In this document: in pieces, positions 1 through 12,720 of the stretch
Numbering within the stretch: position 1 is the stretch's first letter
Layout: each line of letters begins with the position of its first letter
Assembly (NCBI RefSeq): GCF_902686445.1
Contig: NC_062220.1
Location: 98,890,143 to 98,954,142, forward strand
Source of the DNA: Sciurus carolinensis
Lineage: Eukaryota > Chordata > Mammalia > Rodentia > Sciuridae
Direction of reading: 5' to 3'
DNA length: 64,000 bases
Notes under the pieces: generated by a model
Told to the model about the DNA's origin: nothing
Seen by the model: only the letters and a program-made list of their open reading frames with translations
Database searches by the model: none
Made by a program: the position numbers and the translations under genes

Positions 1-2164
1 TTCCTGGTTTGTTTTATACTTTGCTAAAAGTTCTGTGAAGTATATATGTGGGAGCTTCTTCTTCCTTCTAATTGAGGAAGCTGAGTTGTGGAAGAAGTTT
101 ACTTATGACCAAGAGCCAGACAGTGAACTAAGAAGAGGTCATGTTCTAAAAGCGACTTCTGGTGTGGAGTCCCTGGGTTATTCCTCGGCCATGGTTACAA
201 ACTGTCGCTGACACACACATGCCAAGGTGAAGCTACCTGGGTTACATCATCACAGGATGCAACTCTCTCCTTGTCATTAGCCCTTTCTGTAAATCCAGCC
301 AAAAACTAGTTTCCAAAAATAGCTCTCAAATAATCAATAACCTGAACATTCTGCCTACGGCCAGTGGTTTGAAGGCAGCCAAGCCTTCCTCAGATTATTT
401 AGCTGATGATAGAGGGATAATTATCAGTGATCAGACTTCTTTTGCATTTTATTATTTGTACTGGATGGGTAGGCAGGCTGCTAGTATAAGTTCAGAAAAA
501 ATTAAAAATCCAGTTTTTAACCTTTCACTCTGTCGATATTATTTTTCTTAATGTGAAAGAAACTTGGCACTGTTTCAGATTATAGAAATAATAGAGTGAA
601 AAATACACATTTTTATGTGATTTTTTTTTCTGTAAAAAACATCAAAGCCAAGAAAACCAAGGAAAATCTTTATTCATTACCTCTAAGAGTCACAAATTAC
701 CTTCTCAGCTTCTGGGACTAGGGGTATCTGTCTACCTATTCTTCCCCCATGTGCTCAGCATTGACGTTTTAAGCATATGGTATCCGTCCATCAGATTTAT
801 GTGTATTTTAAGGGCATTGAGTCCACCTCGCTTTAAACCTCTCTGCTTTAGGGGTAAGCCTACTTTGTAAAGCTACTTTCAGTTTCACAGTGATCCATCA
901 ACACCAGTCTGCTCCATGTTTTCAGGGTTGAGAGAACAGAGTAACAAGGTGTTCTTAGCTAACACCCTGTAAGCACCAGTGTGGGATTTCCAGCTCAATA
1001 AAAGATCACTGAAATGCATTTCCTGGGCTAGTTTCTTATCCCCTAAGGCACTTACCTATAAAGCAGAGCTAAACATGGAACTCTTACAGTGAAGAACTGT
1101 ACTATTCTCAAATCAGCCCACTTGGTGTGCAAGAATATTCTGGTTCTGCTTTTATGTGTTAACATAGCCATTGTACCATTGCTGCTGCCTACCTTTGTTA
1201 TTCCAAGGGAAAGCATCTAGTGGTATCCTCCTAGAATATTACAACAAAATAAATTTGCATTCCCCATGTGTATGGGGGCAAGAGAATACATGTCTATATG
1301 TACATATTTCAACTTGTCTTCTTTATAGGTGGTGGTCTTTGCCAGGGCTTCTTTGACCATGGTTCCCTGGAAAGTTCAACACAGGAAGAGCTCTGCATTG
1401 ACCCACAGCATCCCCTCATAATGTGGTTTTTTAGTCCTTTTCTCCTGTAAAGTATCCTTATACACATACTCAAATTGCTCTGGAGACTACAAGGATTGCA
1501 AGAGCTATCTTGTAAAGTAGGTTTCCTGAAAAGTTATAAATTCCCTTCACAACATGGAAAGGTTCAGTTAATCACTTGCACAAAGTCACACCAAATATTG
1601 GTTCATCTTTCTTGGTATTAGAATAATTGATATTGTAATCCTAGGTGGTCAAAAGTGGGCATATTCACAAAAGCATCTCAAACAGAAATACAGACTATCT
1701 CTGCCTTTTCCATGCATTGTTCTAAATTTGGGGGCCAAGAATCATAAGTTACAGACCATTGTATTAATTTTTGTGAGTGGATTCCAGATTATAACAGTAG
1801 CTGGTTCTTTGCATTCTATGTACCTCCAGTCTATGTGGGGAGAAGGAGCTTTAAAACATTCAAAGGGACATAGAAAAGAAATGTGTGCTCCTGCGTAAAG
1901 TGTGGCCCAAGTCTGGGAGCATCTGGCTTGCCAAGAGGAGATGTCTAGAGTGAGTGATCCTTTTTAAAACACTGATGAGAATTAGGAAGAAAAAAGTAAA
2001 GCCTACAGGAATGAATAAGATGGTCAAAGAAGCTCATTCTAGAAAATTTGGAGCCCCACAGATGCTTATTGGAAAGCTTTTAGTTTAGACGTGATATGGG
2101 CTAGATGGATTCCCATCATATTGGAAATATCCAATCTAGGCTTTTAAATCATAAAACAATGGTT
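1..2164. other. No gene or clear repeat seen
   Basis: AT-rich, CpG-poor sequence. Short frames of 60-61 codons at 369-551 and 1171-1450 show no family features. Around 900-1010 a 'ctcaataaaagatcactg' string resembles an LTR end but nothing else supports an LTR. Confidence 0.6.
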
Positions 2165-2330
2165 TGGGGATTAGATGCTACGATTTGCTAGCTGAGTGGT
2201 CTTGGGCAAGTCATTGACTTCTCTGAGTTTCCTTCTCTACATCTCTAAGTGGAGAGAGTGAAATCATTGCAAAGATTAATAGGAGTAATTATGGGAGTGT
2301 CAAATGACAGCCCTGTATACTAACAAAAGG
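2165..2330 (+). mobile_element. MIR SINE, sense
   Basis: 'gctgagtggtcttgggcaag' then 'tgacttctctgagtttcctt' matches the MIR core, followed by a degenerate A-rich part. Confidence 0.65.
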
Positions 2331-2679
2331 GGACTCTTATGAATATCCAGTTATCTAATTACAGTGGACTAGAAGCACCAGATTAAAAAGGAGGTGGGGG
2401 TGAACAGCCATAGAGGCAAGGGTGTTTTTGAAAGGAGCAAAGAATTCCAGCTAACAGTGAGTACAAGGGTACAGGTCACTTAACATGCATCATCAGCTGT
2501 CAGGATAAATGACCAGGTCTGACTCAGCAAGAAGATACATTACAGCTCAGCACAGGGAAATTTGTCTTGAGTTATCAAGAATGAGTCTGCTCCAGCAAGT
2601 TCCTGAACGAGAGCCTGACATCAAAGAAGTTTTCCTCTTTTTTAAATTGTAGTAATTATGACAATGATGACAACTAGCC

Positions 2680-2905
2680 CAACTAACGCCATGTTCCAGA
2701 TACTGTTCTAAGGACGTCACATTGTATGAACTCATTAAGTCTACAATAACTCATCCTTGAGGAAGGCACTACTATTATTCCCACTTCCCAGATGGTAAGA
2801 CTGGTGCTCAGCAAGGTTAACTTTCTCACAGTCACCTAGGTTCAAGTAGTGGAGCCATGATTTCAAAACAAGAAGTCTGGCTCCTGAGCCAATACTCGTA
2901 ATCAA
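2680..2905 (-). mobile_element. MIR SINE, antisense
   Basis: Blocks 'actgttctaaggacgtcaca', 'gaactcattaagtctacaat', 'ctattattcccacttcccag' and 'ggctcctgagcc' occur in the order of a reversed MIR. Confidence 0.75.
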
Positions 2906-3139
2906 TGTAAATGTCATATTAAGAACCGCATAACTTCATTTGTCAGATATGCTGAAAACATACAAACATTTGCCTTTTAATTTTATAATTTTGAACATTC
3001 AGAAGTTTTCCATTTCTGTGGTTACACTTATGAATAGTTTTAAAAAAAGATTCCTCCTTGCCCACACCAAGTTCAGCTGGTCAGTTTTATTTTATTCTAT
3101 TTCTGTTATGCTTTCATTTAAATTTCATTTTGACTTTTC

Positions 3140-3355
3140 GAGATAATTATTGGTTCATAGGAATTTATGAAAATTATAGAGAAGGCCGTGTACTCCTCAC
3201 CCAGTTTCCCCCAATGGTGACATTTTATATAGTTATAGTTCAATATCAAAATCAGAAAACTGACAGTAGAAGAGTCGGTGCAATGTGTATGTCATTTTTA
3301 TATTAGACTGCTATAATCAAGATACAGAAGTGTTCCATTGCCACAGAGATCTTCT
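3140..3355. mobile_element. Diverged interspersed repeat, probably old L1M-related
   Basis: Contains 'cacccagtttcccccaatgg' (3199-3218) followed by a 'tatagttcaatatcaaaatc' block, an order found in a widely dispersed old mammalian repeat. Family and strand are not certain. Confidence 0.4.
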
Positions 3356-3359
3356 TTAT

Positions 3360-3490
3360 GCTTTCATTTTTATTCAAAATTGATTGGTTCATCTGGAATG
3401 TATTTTGAGGTTATTGAGAAGTGGGGAGTCTATTTTCTATTTCCAGTTTTCTCAGTACCATTTGTTTCACAAATCACTGTTTGACACTAA
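3360..3490 (-). mobile_element. Old L1 ORF2 fragment, antisense
   Basis: Plus-strand text including 'ggttcatctggaatgtattt' and 'ttccagttttctcagtacca' parallels the young antisense L1 at about 53270-53360 (the 'ccagcaccatttgttgaaga' region). A short ancient remnant. Confidence 0.6.
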
Positions 3491-3869
3491 TTAGAAACTC
3501 TGCCCTTTTGTCCCAGCACTACACTGTACAAACCCCAGATGTTTCAGACCTCAAAGTCATTGCTTCTTCCAACCAACTACTTCACGTCTTAAAATTTGGG
3601 TCATGGTAGATATGGGATTTGATTTTTATGCCATCAGGAATGATGGAGCTTAAAGCAAGGTCTTGGACCACTTAACTGTGATGCTGATGTGAAATTGTTG
3701 CGTTTTCCCTTGGCATTTGTCCTTGGGTCTCACTGGAGCCATGGGAGAGATTGTTCCATCTGCTGCACTCATGGTGTCTCTCTTCCCCTACTGCACATCT
3801 TAGACCCTGAGAGGGGACTGGAGCAGTTTTTTGAGTTCAGAGCCAAAAAACTCCAGGTTTCTTCACTTT

Positions 3870-3995
3870 TATTAATTTTCTTTTCTTCAGTTTTGGTTTC
3901 CTCATCCATAAAATGAGAAAAATTATATCTGCTTCAGAGATTGTGATTAAGTAATATCGTTATATGTATAGCCTAGGAAGTGCTCAACTATGTCT
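3870..3995 (+). mobile_element. MIR fragment, sense
   Basis: 'ttggtttcctcatccataaa' followed by 'gattgtgattaagtaatatc' and 'gcctaggaagtgctcaa', the 3' half of MIR. Confidence 0.55.
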
Positions 3996-4765
3996 AGTAT
4001 TTCTGTGATCATGATTACTTCTAATAATATATTTCCTTTATTCCATATTAAATATACTTTTACTTATGTTACTATGTACCTTGAATCATAATGGCATTTC
4101 TTTTTTCTTCTCGAAAAGTCAGCATGATAGACGCTTAAGAGTTGAGGGAATGTGGTCATTGTGATGTTAAAGCCAAGAGTTGATGATCTGTGTGTGGAAA
4201 CATGCTCTTTCCTCTCTGACTGGCATCTCACATAGCAGTGGTGTCAGTTGGCAGTAGTGTCCACTCAGCAGCTTTCTGGAGACTGCACTGGCATAGGGGC
4301 AATCAGCCTTGGTCCCAATACCACTTTGGGGGCAATCATCACTGGAGATGTTGTGTAGTCCTAATCTGGAGGAGATCACGACATTTCCAGGAGTTTTCAA
4401 GCTAGCTTTTAGGAAATGAGGTGGTATAGCCTGATGTCCCCCTTCTCCTTCTCTTGTGGGCATAGTCCAAGACACCCTCACTTAACTCTGGATGAGTAGT
4501 TCTGCTTCTCCAGGAAGTTCCCTCAAGGCATACAGTCATGACACAGCCCAAGTAACTAGAGAGCTACTCTCCCTCATCATCCACCCTCACTCACCCTTGG
4601 GGCACATGAGCACCTTTCTGTTGGCACTGTCCCACTGGCAGCCCTGGGTATCTCATAATTGCCCAGGGTCGAAGTATTTGATCTAAACCTAAGAGTGACT
4701 TGGATTACATGAATTACATCTAACACTAAAATAAGAACATGCCTTCAAATGAGAGGCGTATGTTG
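3996..4765. other. No gene seen
   Basis: Contains a 104-codon minus-strand open frame (4167-4481) without recognisable domains, and no identifiable repeat. Confidence 0.55.
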
Positions 4766-4950
4766 GAAATCTCACAATGAGCTAAGAAAATTCTATAAAA
4801 GCTAGTATTTAAAGGTAAATAAATAAGCAAATGAATACATCTTTAAATATAAAACTTTATATTTGAAATCCCAGATGAGTTAATAAAATTTTGTAAAAAC
4901 AATTATATTACGGTAAATAAACAAATAAGCAAGGAAATAAATATAAAGGA
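4766..4950. repeat. Diverged tandem duplication, about 99-bp period
   Basis: The block starting gaaatctcacaatgagct at 4766 is echoed at 4865 by gaaatcccagatgagtta. Both continue with a 'ggtaaataaa..aataagcaa' stretch (4815-4835 and 4913-4933) and end in aaatata. Substitutions and small gaps show that the copy is old. AT-rich, no coding. Confidence 0.7.
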
Positions 4951-6159
4951 GGATCGGTCTGGGAGATGGAGAATATTTCTTCACTCACCTTTCCTTGCTT
5001 CATCCTTGCTTTCTTCGAGAAGATGTTTGGTGTGCATGTATATGTATGTTTTGCTTTTCCAAGTTGTCACCACAAACCCAAGAACAATGCTATGATGATC
5101 TGTTCCTAAAGAGGCATTCCTACAGGAAATTAGGCTGCACAGGAGGAGAAGTATGTGTTTCCCTGAAGGAAGTGCTTGTAGAAAGCTAAATCTGGGAAAC
5201 AAATCATGGAGAGTGTATTAATAGACTTCTGGGCCTTTGCATTTGAGTGGTGAGATAGTACCTTTGGTCCCAAGGAAAGCAATTTCTTTTGGCCATAATC
5301 CTCAAGGCATGTGAAAGATTCAGGTTTAATTTTAAAACCAGTGCCTTCATTTCTTCCCGTAACCCACTTTTCCTAACCACCTGAACACAGGCACATAGAC
5401 TACAACCGCTAACATCAGGAAACTCACAAATGGAAAAACTGACTTCCACTTAGAAAAGGAGTATTAGGAATCTCCATTGGTTTAAGTCTTAAATATTGTT
5501 TCTAAGTAAACTTGGATGGATTTTTGTTCCTTACCAAAGAATTGACTTCCTATGTTAAAACATGCTTGTGCTGGAAGTCAGTATATTTTTAAAAAATATA
5601 CTGACAATCAAAGTTTAGCAACAAATGGAAGACTTCATTGGGAGCAAAATTGAAGTAGAGATTTTTAATTGTTAGCATACATCACATGAAATACTTTCCT
5701 TTAAGCATTGTTTAACAACACATTTATACACTTTGAATAAAATGAAAATGGCTTCAGAGAGCAGAAAGGGTCTCAGTGACTGTTCCCAGATCCCCAATGG
5801 TTCCATCTAAAGTGACAGGAAGCAGAGAGATGTCTCATAAAACACACTAGTACTAATGTCAGTGTCAGGCACTAGCACCACAACTCTTTCTGGGTACTAT
5901 GTCCTTTAATGATGCCCTGTACCTACCTTACTCTGGGTGTCTGAGACTTGAGGCCTTCATAAGCCCTTCCTTCCTGTTCCAGGGTGGGATAAAGCAAAGA
6001 GGGAAGGCAAGCTGTATGGAGTGCATGGTGTGTGCACATTCCTCAGGACCATTTGGAGCTCTTGTTGGATTAAAGCTTACATGAGTAGATCAGTCAGCTT
6101 CCCTGGAAACTTGTAGTGTCCATCTAACTCTTTCCCAGTCTACTTAACAATATATCCTC
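4951..6159. other. No gene or clear repeat seen
   Basis: Mixed-complexity DNA. Contains a short inverted repeat, agtatattttt/aaaaaatatact, at about 5579-5602 that could form a hairpin. Confidence 0.55.
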
Positions 6160-6710
6160 TTATCTATGGTCCCAATTCTCTTGCCACACCTACACAGGGG
6201 AGTCCTCTGAGTACTTCCCATCACACCATCACACTGTGACCTACAAACCCCAGCAGAGTCAGGGCTCTGATGACCCCTGAATTCATCTCCTGTCGCTGAC
6301 TCCCTTGCTCAAAGCACATTAGCCACATGAACCTCCTTGATATTTGGGCCTGTCTATGCAAACCCCTGCCTTAGGGCCTTTACACTTGCTCTTCTGCTGT
6401 CTAGAACACTCTAGCTATTACCCTGACTTTCCTTACTGCATGTAAGTTTTTCTCAAATGTCACCTCCTTGATGTGCACCACATTTTCCCTCTCCCAGTCC
6501 CCACTCTCTCTCTCTTTCTCCTGCTTTATTCTTGTCTACAGTATTTCTTATAGACAATCTTTGATATCAGATTGTGTGTATTCATCTTTATTGTTTGTCT
6601 CCCTCAGCAGGATGGAAGTTTCCTGAGGGCACTTTGTAGAGTTTACTATTGAAACTTAGTGTCTGGAACTTAGGAGCACAGTAGACATTTGTTGGATGAA
6701 TTATTTTATG
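6160..6710 (+). mobile_element. LINE-2 3' end, sense
   Basis: 'gccttagggcctttacactt', 'ctgctgtctagaacactcta', 'atgtcacctccttgatgtgc', 'tttgtctccctcagcaggat' and 'cagtagacatttgttggatg' are the ordered landmarks of the L2 3' region. No coding remains. Confidence 0.75.
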
Positions 6711-6814
6711 TTGGGGAACTTGAATACCTGTCCCTCTAGTGACTTCTCATCTCTTCTCTTCATACCATTGAACACAAATAAAATCGTACAATAAGTATAT
6801 CTTATTTACTACCA

Positions 6815-6890
6815 GAAATCATGGAGATAAGAATTTTAGATCTTGAAGGTTCAATAGAGATCATCTGGGTTGCCAGTTGTCACATATGTT
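6815..6890 (+). mobile_element. Possible CR1/L3-like scrap
   Basis: 'tagatcttgaaggttcaata' and 'gagatcatctgggttgcc' recall the 3' end of L3/CR1 LINEs. Very short. Confidence 0.3.
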
Positions 6891-7485
6891 TTTAGTGTTG
6901 TCTGATACACTATTGAGAGACTTGTAATGGTATTCCCATATTTGGGAACTCTTCACCATTATACAATAACCGTTCCCACACATTATTGCACTAAGAAAAT
7001 CATTGCAATTATTTGTAGTCATTACAACTAACAATAATGTCTTACTCTGGTTTTCTAAAAGAAACTGGAAAAAAGATGTAATGAGGAGTAGTCATTCGTG
7101 GTAACCTATAAGAAAAGAAGGAATACCATATAGGGAAGAAGAAGGATCCACAAGGATATAGAATGAGGTGAAGTCTATGATCCACAGGGTCACAGGCAGA
7201 GCTGTCTTGCCCTTCAAGGAGTGTAGGCTAAAGTACCTTGTTAGTCACTCATTGGCTGCCCCAGGGCTAGGAAATGGTAGGTGGGCAGCTTCGTAGGCAA
7301 TTCTCCTTGTTCTGCCAGTCTAGGATAAGTCACTGGAAAGGCACAGGGTCAAAATCCCTCAGCTGTGTTACTCAGAGCATCCAGGAGACAAGTGCACTGG
7401 TTGGTGAAGGAGATCGGAATGGGCGATACCTGTAGGCTCTACTACAGATGGCCTCTCAGTAATGGTTGCTCACTCTAGGTTATAG

Positions 7486-7669
7486 CAGGAGTTCTCAGTG
7501 TGTATCAGAATCACTTAGAGATGACTTGAACATACATATTCTGGGCCTCACTCAGCCCCAGAATTTCTGACATACTAAGTCTGTGGGAGAGCTCAAAGAT
7601 TTATTCTACCACATTTTCAGGTGCTACTGATGCTGGTCAGGGGTTGGGGATCAACTGTGAGCACCACTG
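7486..7669 (+). mobile_element. MER5-like hAT DNA transposon
   Basis: Begins CAGGAGTTCTCAGTGTG and ends GAGCACCACTG. The inner blocks are 'atcagaatcacttagagatg', 'ctgggcctcactcagcccca', and 'ggtgctactgatgctggtca'. About 184 bp, the size of a MER5A-type element. Non-autonomous, no coding. Confidence 0.75.
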
Positions 7670-10170
7670 GGTAGAGCATACTGAAGATCACCTAGAAGAT
7701 GTTCTCCAACAAAGAGACACAAATCTTACTTTGAAAGATATTGCAAATCACATTAATCTTTACTGAAATATTATTGAAGAAGAGGCAAGTTTTTATGTAC
7801 TCCACACCACACTTACCAAACTTTCTAGGGAATAATTCTTAGATATTGTTCCTCTCTGTTCAACATTTCACTCAAATGACCACATCTCTCCCTATACTCT
7901 CTTCATGTTAGCTACAATGTGGGTCACCTCTTTCTCACCCATTCCAGAAAGTGTTGTAGCAAGCAAGTGTGCACTACTGTAAACATGACCTTGAATTTGC
8001 TTTTATTTACAGAGAAACAAGTCAATTGTAAATTTCTTATTCTACAGAGATTAGGAGCAAATGATCTGTGATCCATCTCATAGTTTATGAAAATAATGGA
8101 GTCTCGACCTATGTTTTATAGATGATGATTAAGGGGCACAAAGGGAAGTAAGCCTTTTAATGTTTTGCCCCCAGAGACCTTATCTAGAAGACTAGAATTT
8201 CTTCTTTCCTCATCCTCCTCCATCCTTATTCCTCTAAATCTTGATAAAAGGGGTGATTTTAGGGATTGGGGTTTGTGTATGTGTGTGGGGGTTGGGATGC
8301 AGGGATTTGAAAATCATGCTTAAAGAGAAAGACATGAGAAAAATTTCTAATCACATTAAGAACTAGTCCAGAATAAAGGGGGAAAAAAAAAGATACTAAA
8401 ACTAGATAATTTTATTTGAGTGAAGAAATCTAGTAAATGGTGCTCGTCTTATTGAAAGATCAGCTCCAGGGCTCGTCAGGACATTTATTATTGTTAGAGT
8501 ATGCTTTTATGCTCTGGGATTTTAATTTAAGAAAGTTTCCTTCAGGAGTTGTTATTTGAAAAGATGCCATCTAAAATAAACTCAAGTTTCATCTGCAGTT
8601 TTTCTGTGTTTGGAGTGTGGACTGCAGTCCTCAGTGTGTTACAAGATGCAGCACGGCCAGTGGGATGAGATGAAGGAAAGAGTAGGAAGTGTTCTGTGGT
8701 GGCCCAGGGCTGATGTTCACTGTACTTAGGCTCTGGTCACTATTTAACAGGGTCAACAAAACTTCAGAATCAGAAATCAGCAATCCCAAATGCCAGCCGG
8801 GGCAGGCAGGCAACATCAGTAGGTGGAGGTCAAAGGCTGTTAGAAACTCAGAGCAGAGACCACAGTGGTCCCCTCCAGGGCGCGCTTCCTTTTCAGGGGG
8901 CCACTCAGAGCTGGCCGTAGGGATAAACGAGAACCCCCAAATCAGGATTTTGTCGTGAAATTTTAAAATGAAGACACCGTTTTGCAACATCCACAATAAA
9001 CACTGCCTATACCTCTTTTCCTGCCCAATCCCCTAATGAAGATCTATTCTCTTAACCTTTGGCCCTTGCTTTTGTAGTTTGCTGCACAACTTTTTGACCA
9101 TTTATTTGAATTTATACTGTTTTATGAGTTCTGCTTTGATTTAAACTTTGAAATCATTGTTAAAGTGTCTCTGTGTATCCCCAACTAGATTGTAGGTTTG
9201 TGCTCTTTGAGCACAGAATTCAGTCAGTTATGCTTCTTGGTTCCTTGGAGTGGCTCATGCCTTGATATGAACAGAGCAGGACTGCTGGCCTGCACTTTGG
9301 TCGTACTGACTTTCAGGCATAGGTGTTAATATCCTTGCTCTCATTCAGTCCTTTTGGTGACCCTGTAAGCAAGGCCCATATCAAACATGAGGAAACCAAT
9401 GCACAGTAAGTCTGCTGACTGAACAAGCTGGCCCAGTCATAAAGGGGATAAATCTGTCACTGGAAAGTGACTTGGAGTTTGTTGATCTTTACATGCTATA
9501 GGCTCTGCTTCTTTGCTTGGTAAGTTGGAATTTTAAATGATGTATCAATGAGCATTCAAATTAGTTTATACAGAGTGATACACATTCATCTTGTGACTTT
9601 TAAAATAGGCTATTTGTTATAGGGACAAAACTAATAGGGAAGCTGGTAGGTAAGGTATAATAAAAAATATAAGCTACCTCCTTTTAGCCACAAGTAATTT
9701 TTAAGAACAGATTCAGCTGGGTTTTCTAGCCAAATAAAGCATATTGTGTTTCGTCAGGAAAACTGGAAAGCAGTGTGTATTTCACATTATATATTGCATG
9801 CAAGTTGATTTTTCTCTCATAATTTGTTGTAGGGTGTTGCACAAACCTCCCAAAGCACAATGCAGTATGGAAGAAAAACTGATTGTCTCTGTAGAGAAAA
9901 AGTATTGGGAATAATAGAAAACTCGGTTTGATTATGCAACTCTTATTTGTAAAGAAATTCTGGCTATATAACATGGGAATATATTGGTTTCTTTTATTTA
10001 TTAGAACTACCGATTTTATGATACCTTACAGAAAAGTAGGTAAAATCAAACATTACAACATGAATGCATGTCAGAGGAGGATAGAGTCACTTAACCTGGT
10101 CCCCATGGGGGTCTTAGCATATGTGGACTTCAGAGGATACCGCACAAATTTATTATTATTAAACCCTAGG
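7670..10170. other. Anonymous DNA between MER5-like element and LTR
   Basis: No gene supported. 8640-8960 is locally richer in G+C with a GGGCGCGC at 8878-8885 and open frames on both strands (121 codons minus, 89 codons plus) lacking any known domain. 9160-9270 may be an L2 scrap. Confidence 0.5.
9160..9270 (+). mobile_element. LINE-2 3' scrap (tentative)
   Basis: 'actagattgtaggtttgtgc' and 'tctttgagcacagaattcag' resemble the L2 3' end. Very short. Confidence 0.35.
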
Positions 10171-10529
10171 CATTATAGTTTGGGTTGTACAAGTCCCCAG
10201 AGAACTCTTTCCCCAGCTGGTGGTGCTATTGGGAGGTATTGGAATCTCTAGGAGGTGGAGCCTAGTAGGGTAGTTAGGTAACTGGGAGTGTGCCCCTGAA
10301 GGGAATATTGGGACCCGGCCCCTCTTCTTCCTTTATTTCATCAACAAGGTGAAACAGCTTTGTTCTATCAAATACTTCTATGATGTGCTACCTTGCCACA
10401 GGCCCCAAAGCAAGAGGTCAATAGACCATGGATTGAGATTTCTGTGACAGGGGGCCCAAAGAAATCTTTCCTCCTCTTAAGTTGATATCTCAAGTATTGT
10501 GACACAGTATCATAAAGCTGACTGACACA
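10171..10529 (+). mobile_element. MaLR-like LTR, old copy of another subfamily
   Basis: Opens with 'tatagtttgggttg', includes 'gaggtggagcctagtagg', 'ccttgccacaggccccaaag' and 'aaatctttcctcctcttaag', and closes with 'gctgactgacaca'. This is the order seen in rodent/mammal MaLR LTRs. The polyadenylation signal looks mutated (AAGAAAT). Ends are approximate. Confidence 0.65.
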
Positions 10530-12421
10530 CTTGGGTTTTCCTTGGTCAGACAGTGCCTTTCCTGTACCTGGCCTATTGTCATTTCTTCAGTCCTTTCTAA
10601 ATCCTTTAGATAGGATAAGCCTCCACTCTTTTCCTCTTTATGTTCTTCAAACCTTACTAAGCTTGAGGTCAGGAGAAAGTGGTTCTTCCCCAACTCAGTA
10701 GACAGGGGTGTTACTACTAAAAACGCCAGCACTCTCAAACAACCTCATACTCATGAGGTAGGTGTTAAGATTTACAAAACCAATTTCCAACATGGTCTTG
10801 TAAGTCTTACAAAGGTGGTGTAGAACCATAGCCACCTGTTATTTTATGTTTAACCTTTGGACCTTAACCAAAGCAAAGGCAGAAGTCATTCTATTTCTAA
10901 TGTCTTGTAGCATGTGAAAATCCTACTCTGCATGTAGGTATCTAGCAGTGGTTAATTTGAATATTTGTCTAGGAAGTATCAGTTGTATATAGAATTGTTT
11001 GAATGAGTCCTTCTATTTCTGTCCAGTACCTCTACTTTCCCCACACTGTATTATCACATTATGCTTTATACCTTTCTTCTATTCTCTTCCCCTTTCTGGA
11101 AAGGAGGCATTTTGACCACACTGGGAAACATAATTTGGCATTTCCTTTATATTTGCCATGTAGAAAACTATCTAAAGTTACTAAATTAAGAAATGTTCTA
11201 AACTTTAAGTCACTCTCTATGGTAACATTATTCAGGTTAACATTGATTATTGAAAAAATAACCAAAAAACCCAAACAAAGGGAACATATTTAACTATTCT
11301 CCCCAAATTCAAAAGATCCCTTGAGATTTGTCATATGCTGAGTTAAATGCCTCTAAAATCAGAGAGCTATGGTTCTGCTGCAGTTTCTGTTTAATCTCCT
11401 GGTTTTGCCTGAAGCCATGAAGTCGACCTTAGAGCAGATCCTCTCTCTAGCCCTACTCCCCAAATGAAAACCATGTGCTGGTGTGGGTTTTCTTTGTTTT
11501 TCTTTTTCAAGTTCTTCTCCATTATTTAACGTAACTATTTAGTAATGCATAGATCTTAAATAATAAGTTTCACATCAGCTGTTATCAATTAAGTCACATT
11601 AACACAACCACTTGTTCTCAGAAGCAAATTTAACTCTGGGCATGTTTAAAACTGATTGTAACACCCTGGAGAAGCTAGAAACTCTTTGAATGTTTACAAG
11701 TCAAACTGTACAAGGCAATACATGAAAATAATATGTACATGAAACACTTAATACTTGCACAGTTTCTACCCATCTTTTCCTTCTCTCATACAGGCAATTA
11801 ATCAGTCTAAATTCCCACTGTGAATAGTGCTCCTTCTGACCCTGGTTTAAGAGTAGAAAAATTTAATTTACATCAAAGTTCTATCACAGTCCAAAAAATC
11901 CAGATCCAAATCACAGGTCTCCACAAATAGAGACTTGAGGTATCTCTGCCTTTCTCATGCCAGGACCTAAGGTTGTTGGGAAAAGAATTACAAGGGATTT
12001 ATAAATCATACTTTCAATTCTACTGAAATAATAGTTTTAAAAAATTATAACTCCCCTTGCTTTTAAAAGTCAACCAACTTACTACAGGTGGGTGATTCTT
12101 GGCTGGCCAAGCACAACAGGGGTAGGAGGTAAGAAGGGACCTAATCTGTACAATGACAGAACATCTAGCCTGCCTTTCACTGCCTTAAGGACCCTTTCTA
12201 TAAAATGGTGCCCTCTCTCCTCCCCTTCAGGATCCATTGTCTTTGCAGAATGAAAGACCTGTCATCCATTAGTAAGTTCCATCAACGAGCTCTCCTTATT
12301 CCCACCAAAGGAACACACCAACAAACTCAATTCTCATTTCCCAGCAAGAATTCTCTCACTGGGAAAGCAAATGAACTAAAGTAATGGACAATTGGATGTA
12401 ATTGGCTCTCCCTAATTTTCT
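10530..12421. other. No gene or clear repeat seen
   Basis: AT-rich. Opposite-strand open frames of 71-96 codons at 11003-11293 overlap each other and look like chance. Confidence 0.55.
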
Positions 12422-12439
12422 GTCTATCTATCCATCCAT

Positions 12440-12480
<41 letters not shown>

Positions 12481-12499
12481 ATCTTCTGTCTATCTCCAT
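12422..12499. repeat. (TATC)n tetranucleotide microsatellite
   Basis: About 10 uninterrupted TATC units with imperfect flanking units (TCCA, TGTC). Confidence 0.97.
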
Positions 12500-12720
12500 C
12501 AGGATATTTCCACCTATGGCAACTCAAACTCAAAATGTCTAAAACTGAGTTTCTCTTGTCCCCTCCTGTTTATTTCTCTCAGTGAATGGGCACAATATTC
12601 TATCAAGCTGCAAAAGAGAGTCAGTTCAGACTTCTCCCTGCCCTTACCTTCATATTCAGTTGTCAAGTTGTCATTTTACATCCTTACTGTATGTTCCATA
12701 TGATTCCTTTTCAGTTTCCT
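12500..12720 (+). mobile_element. LINE-2 fragment, sense
   Basis: 'ggcaactcaaactcaaaatg', 'tctaaaactgagtttctctt' and 'tatcaagctgcaaaagagag' follow the order of the region upstream of the L2 3' end. Confidence 0.5.

Noticed and set aside
960..1015. LTR end with AATAAA
   Set aside because: Only the ctcaataaaaga string fits. No start, no duplication and no second copy in the window.
8631..8996. 121-codon minus-strand open frame
   Set aside because: Not recognised and overlapped by an open frame on the other strand. Kept only as a composition oddity.
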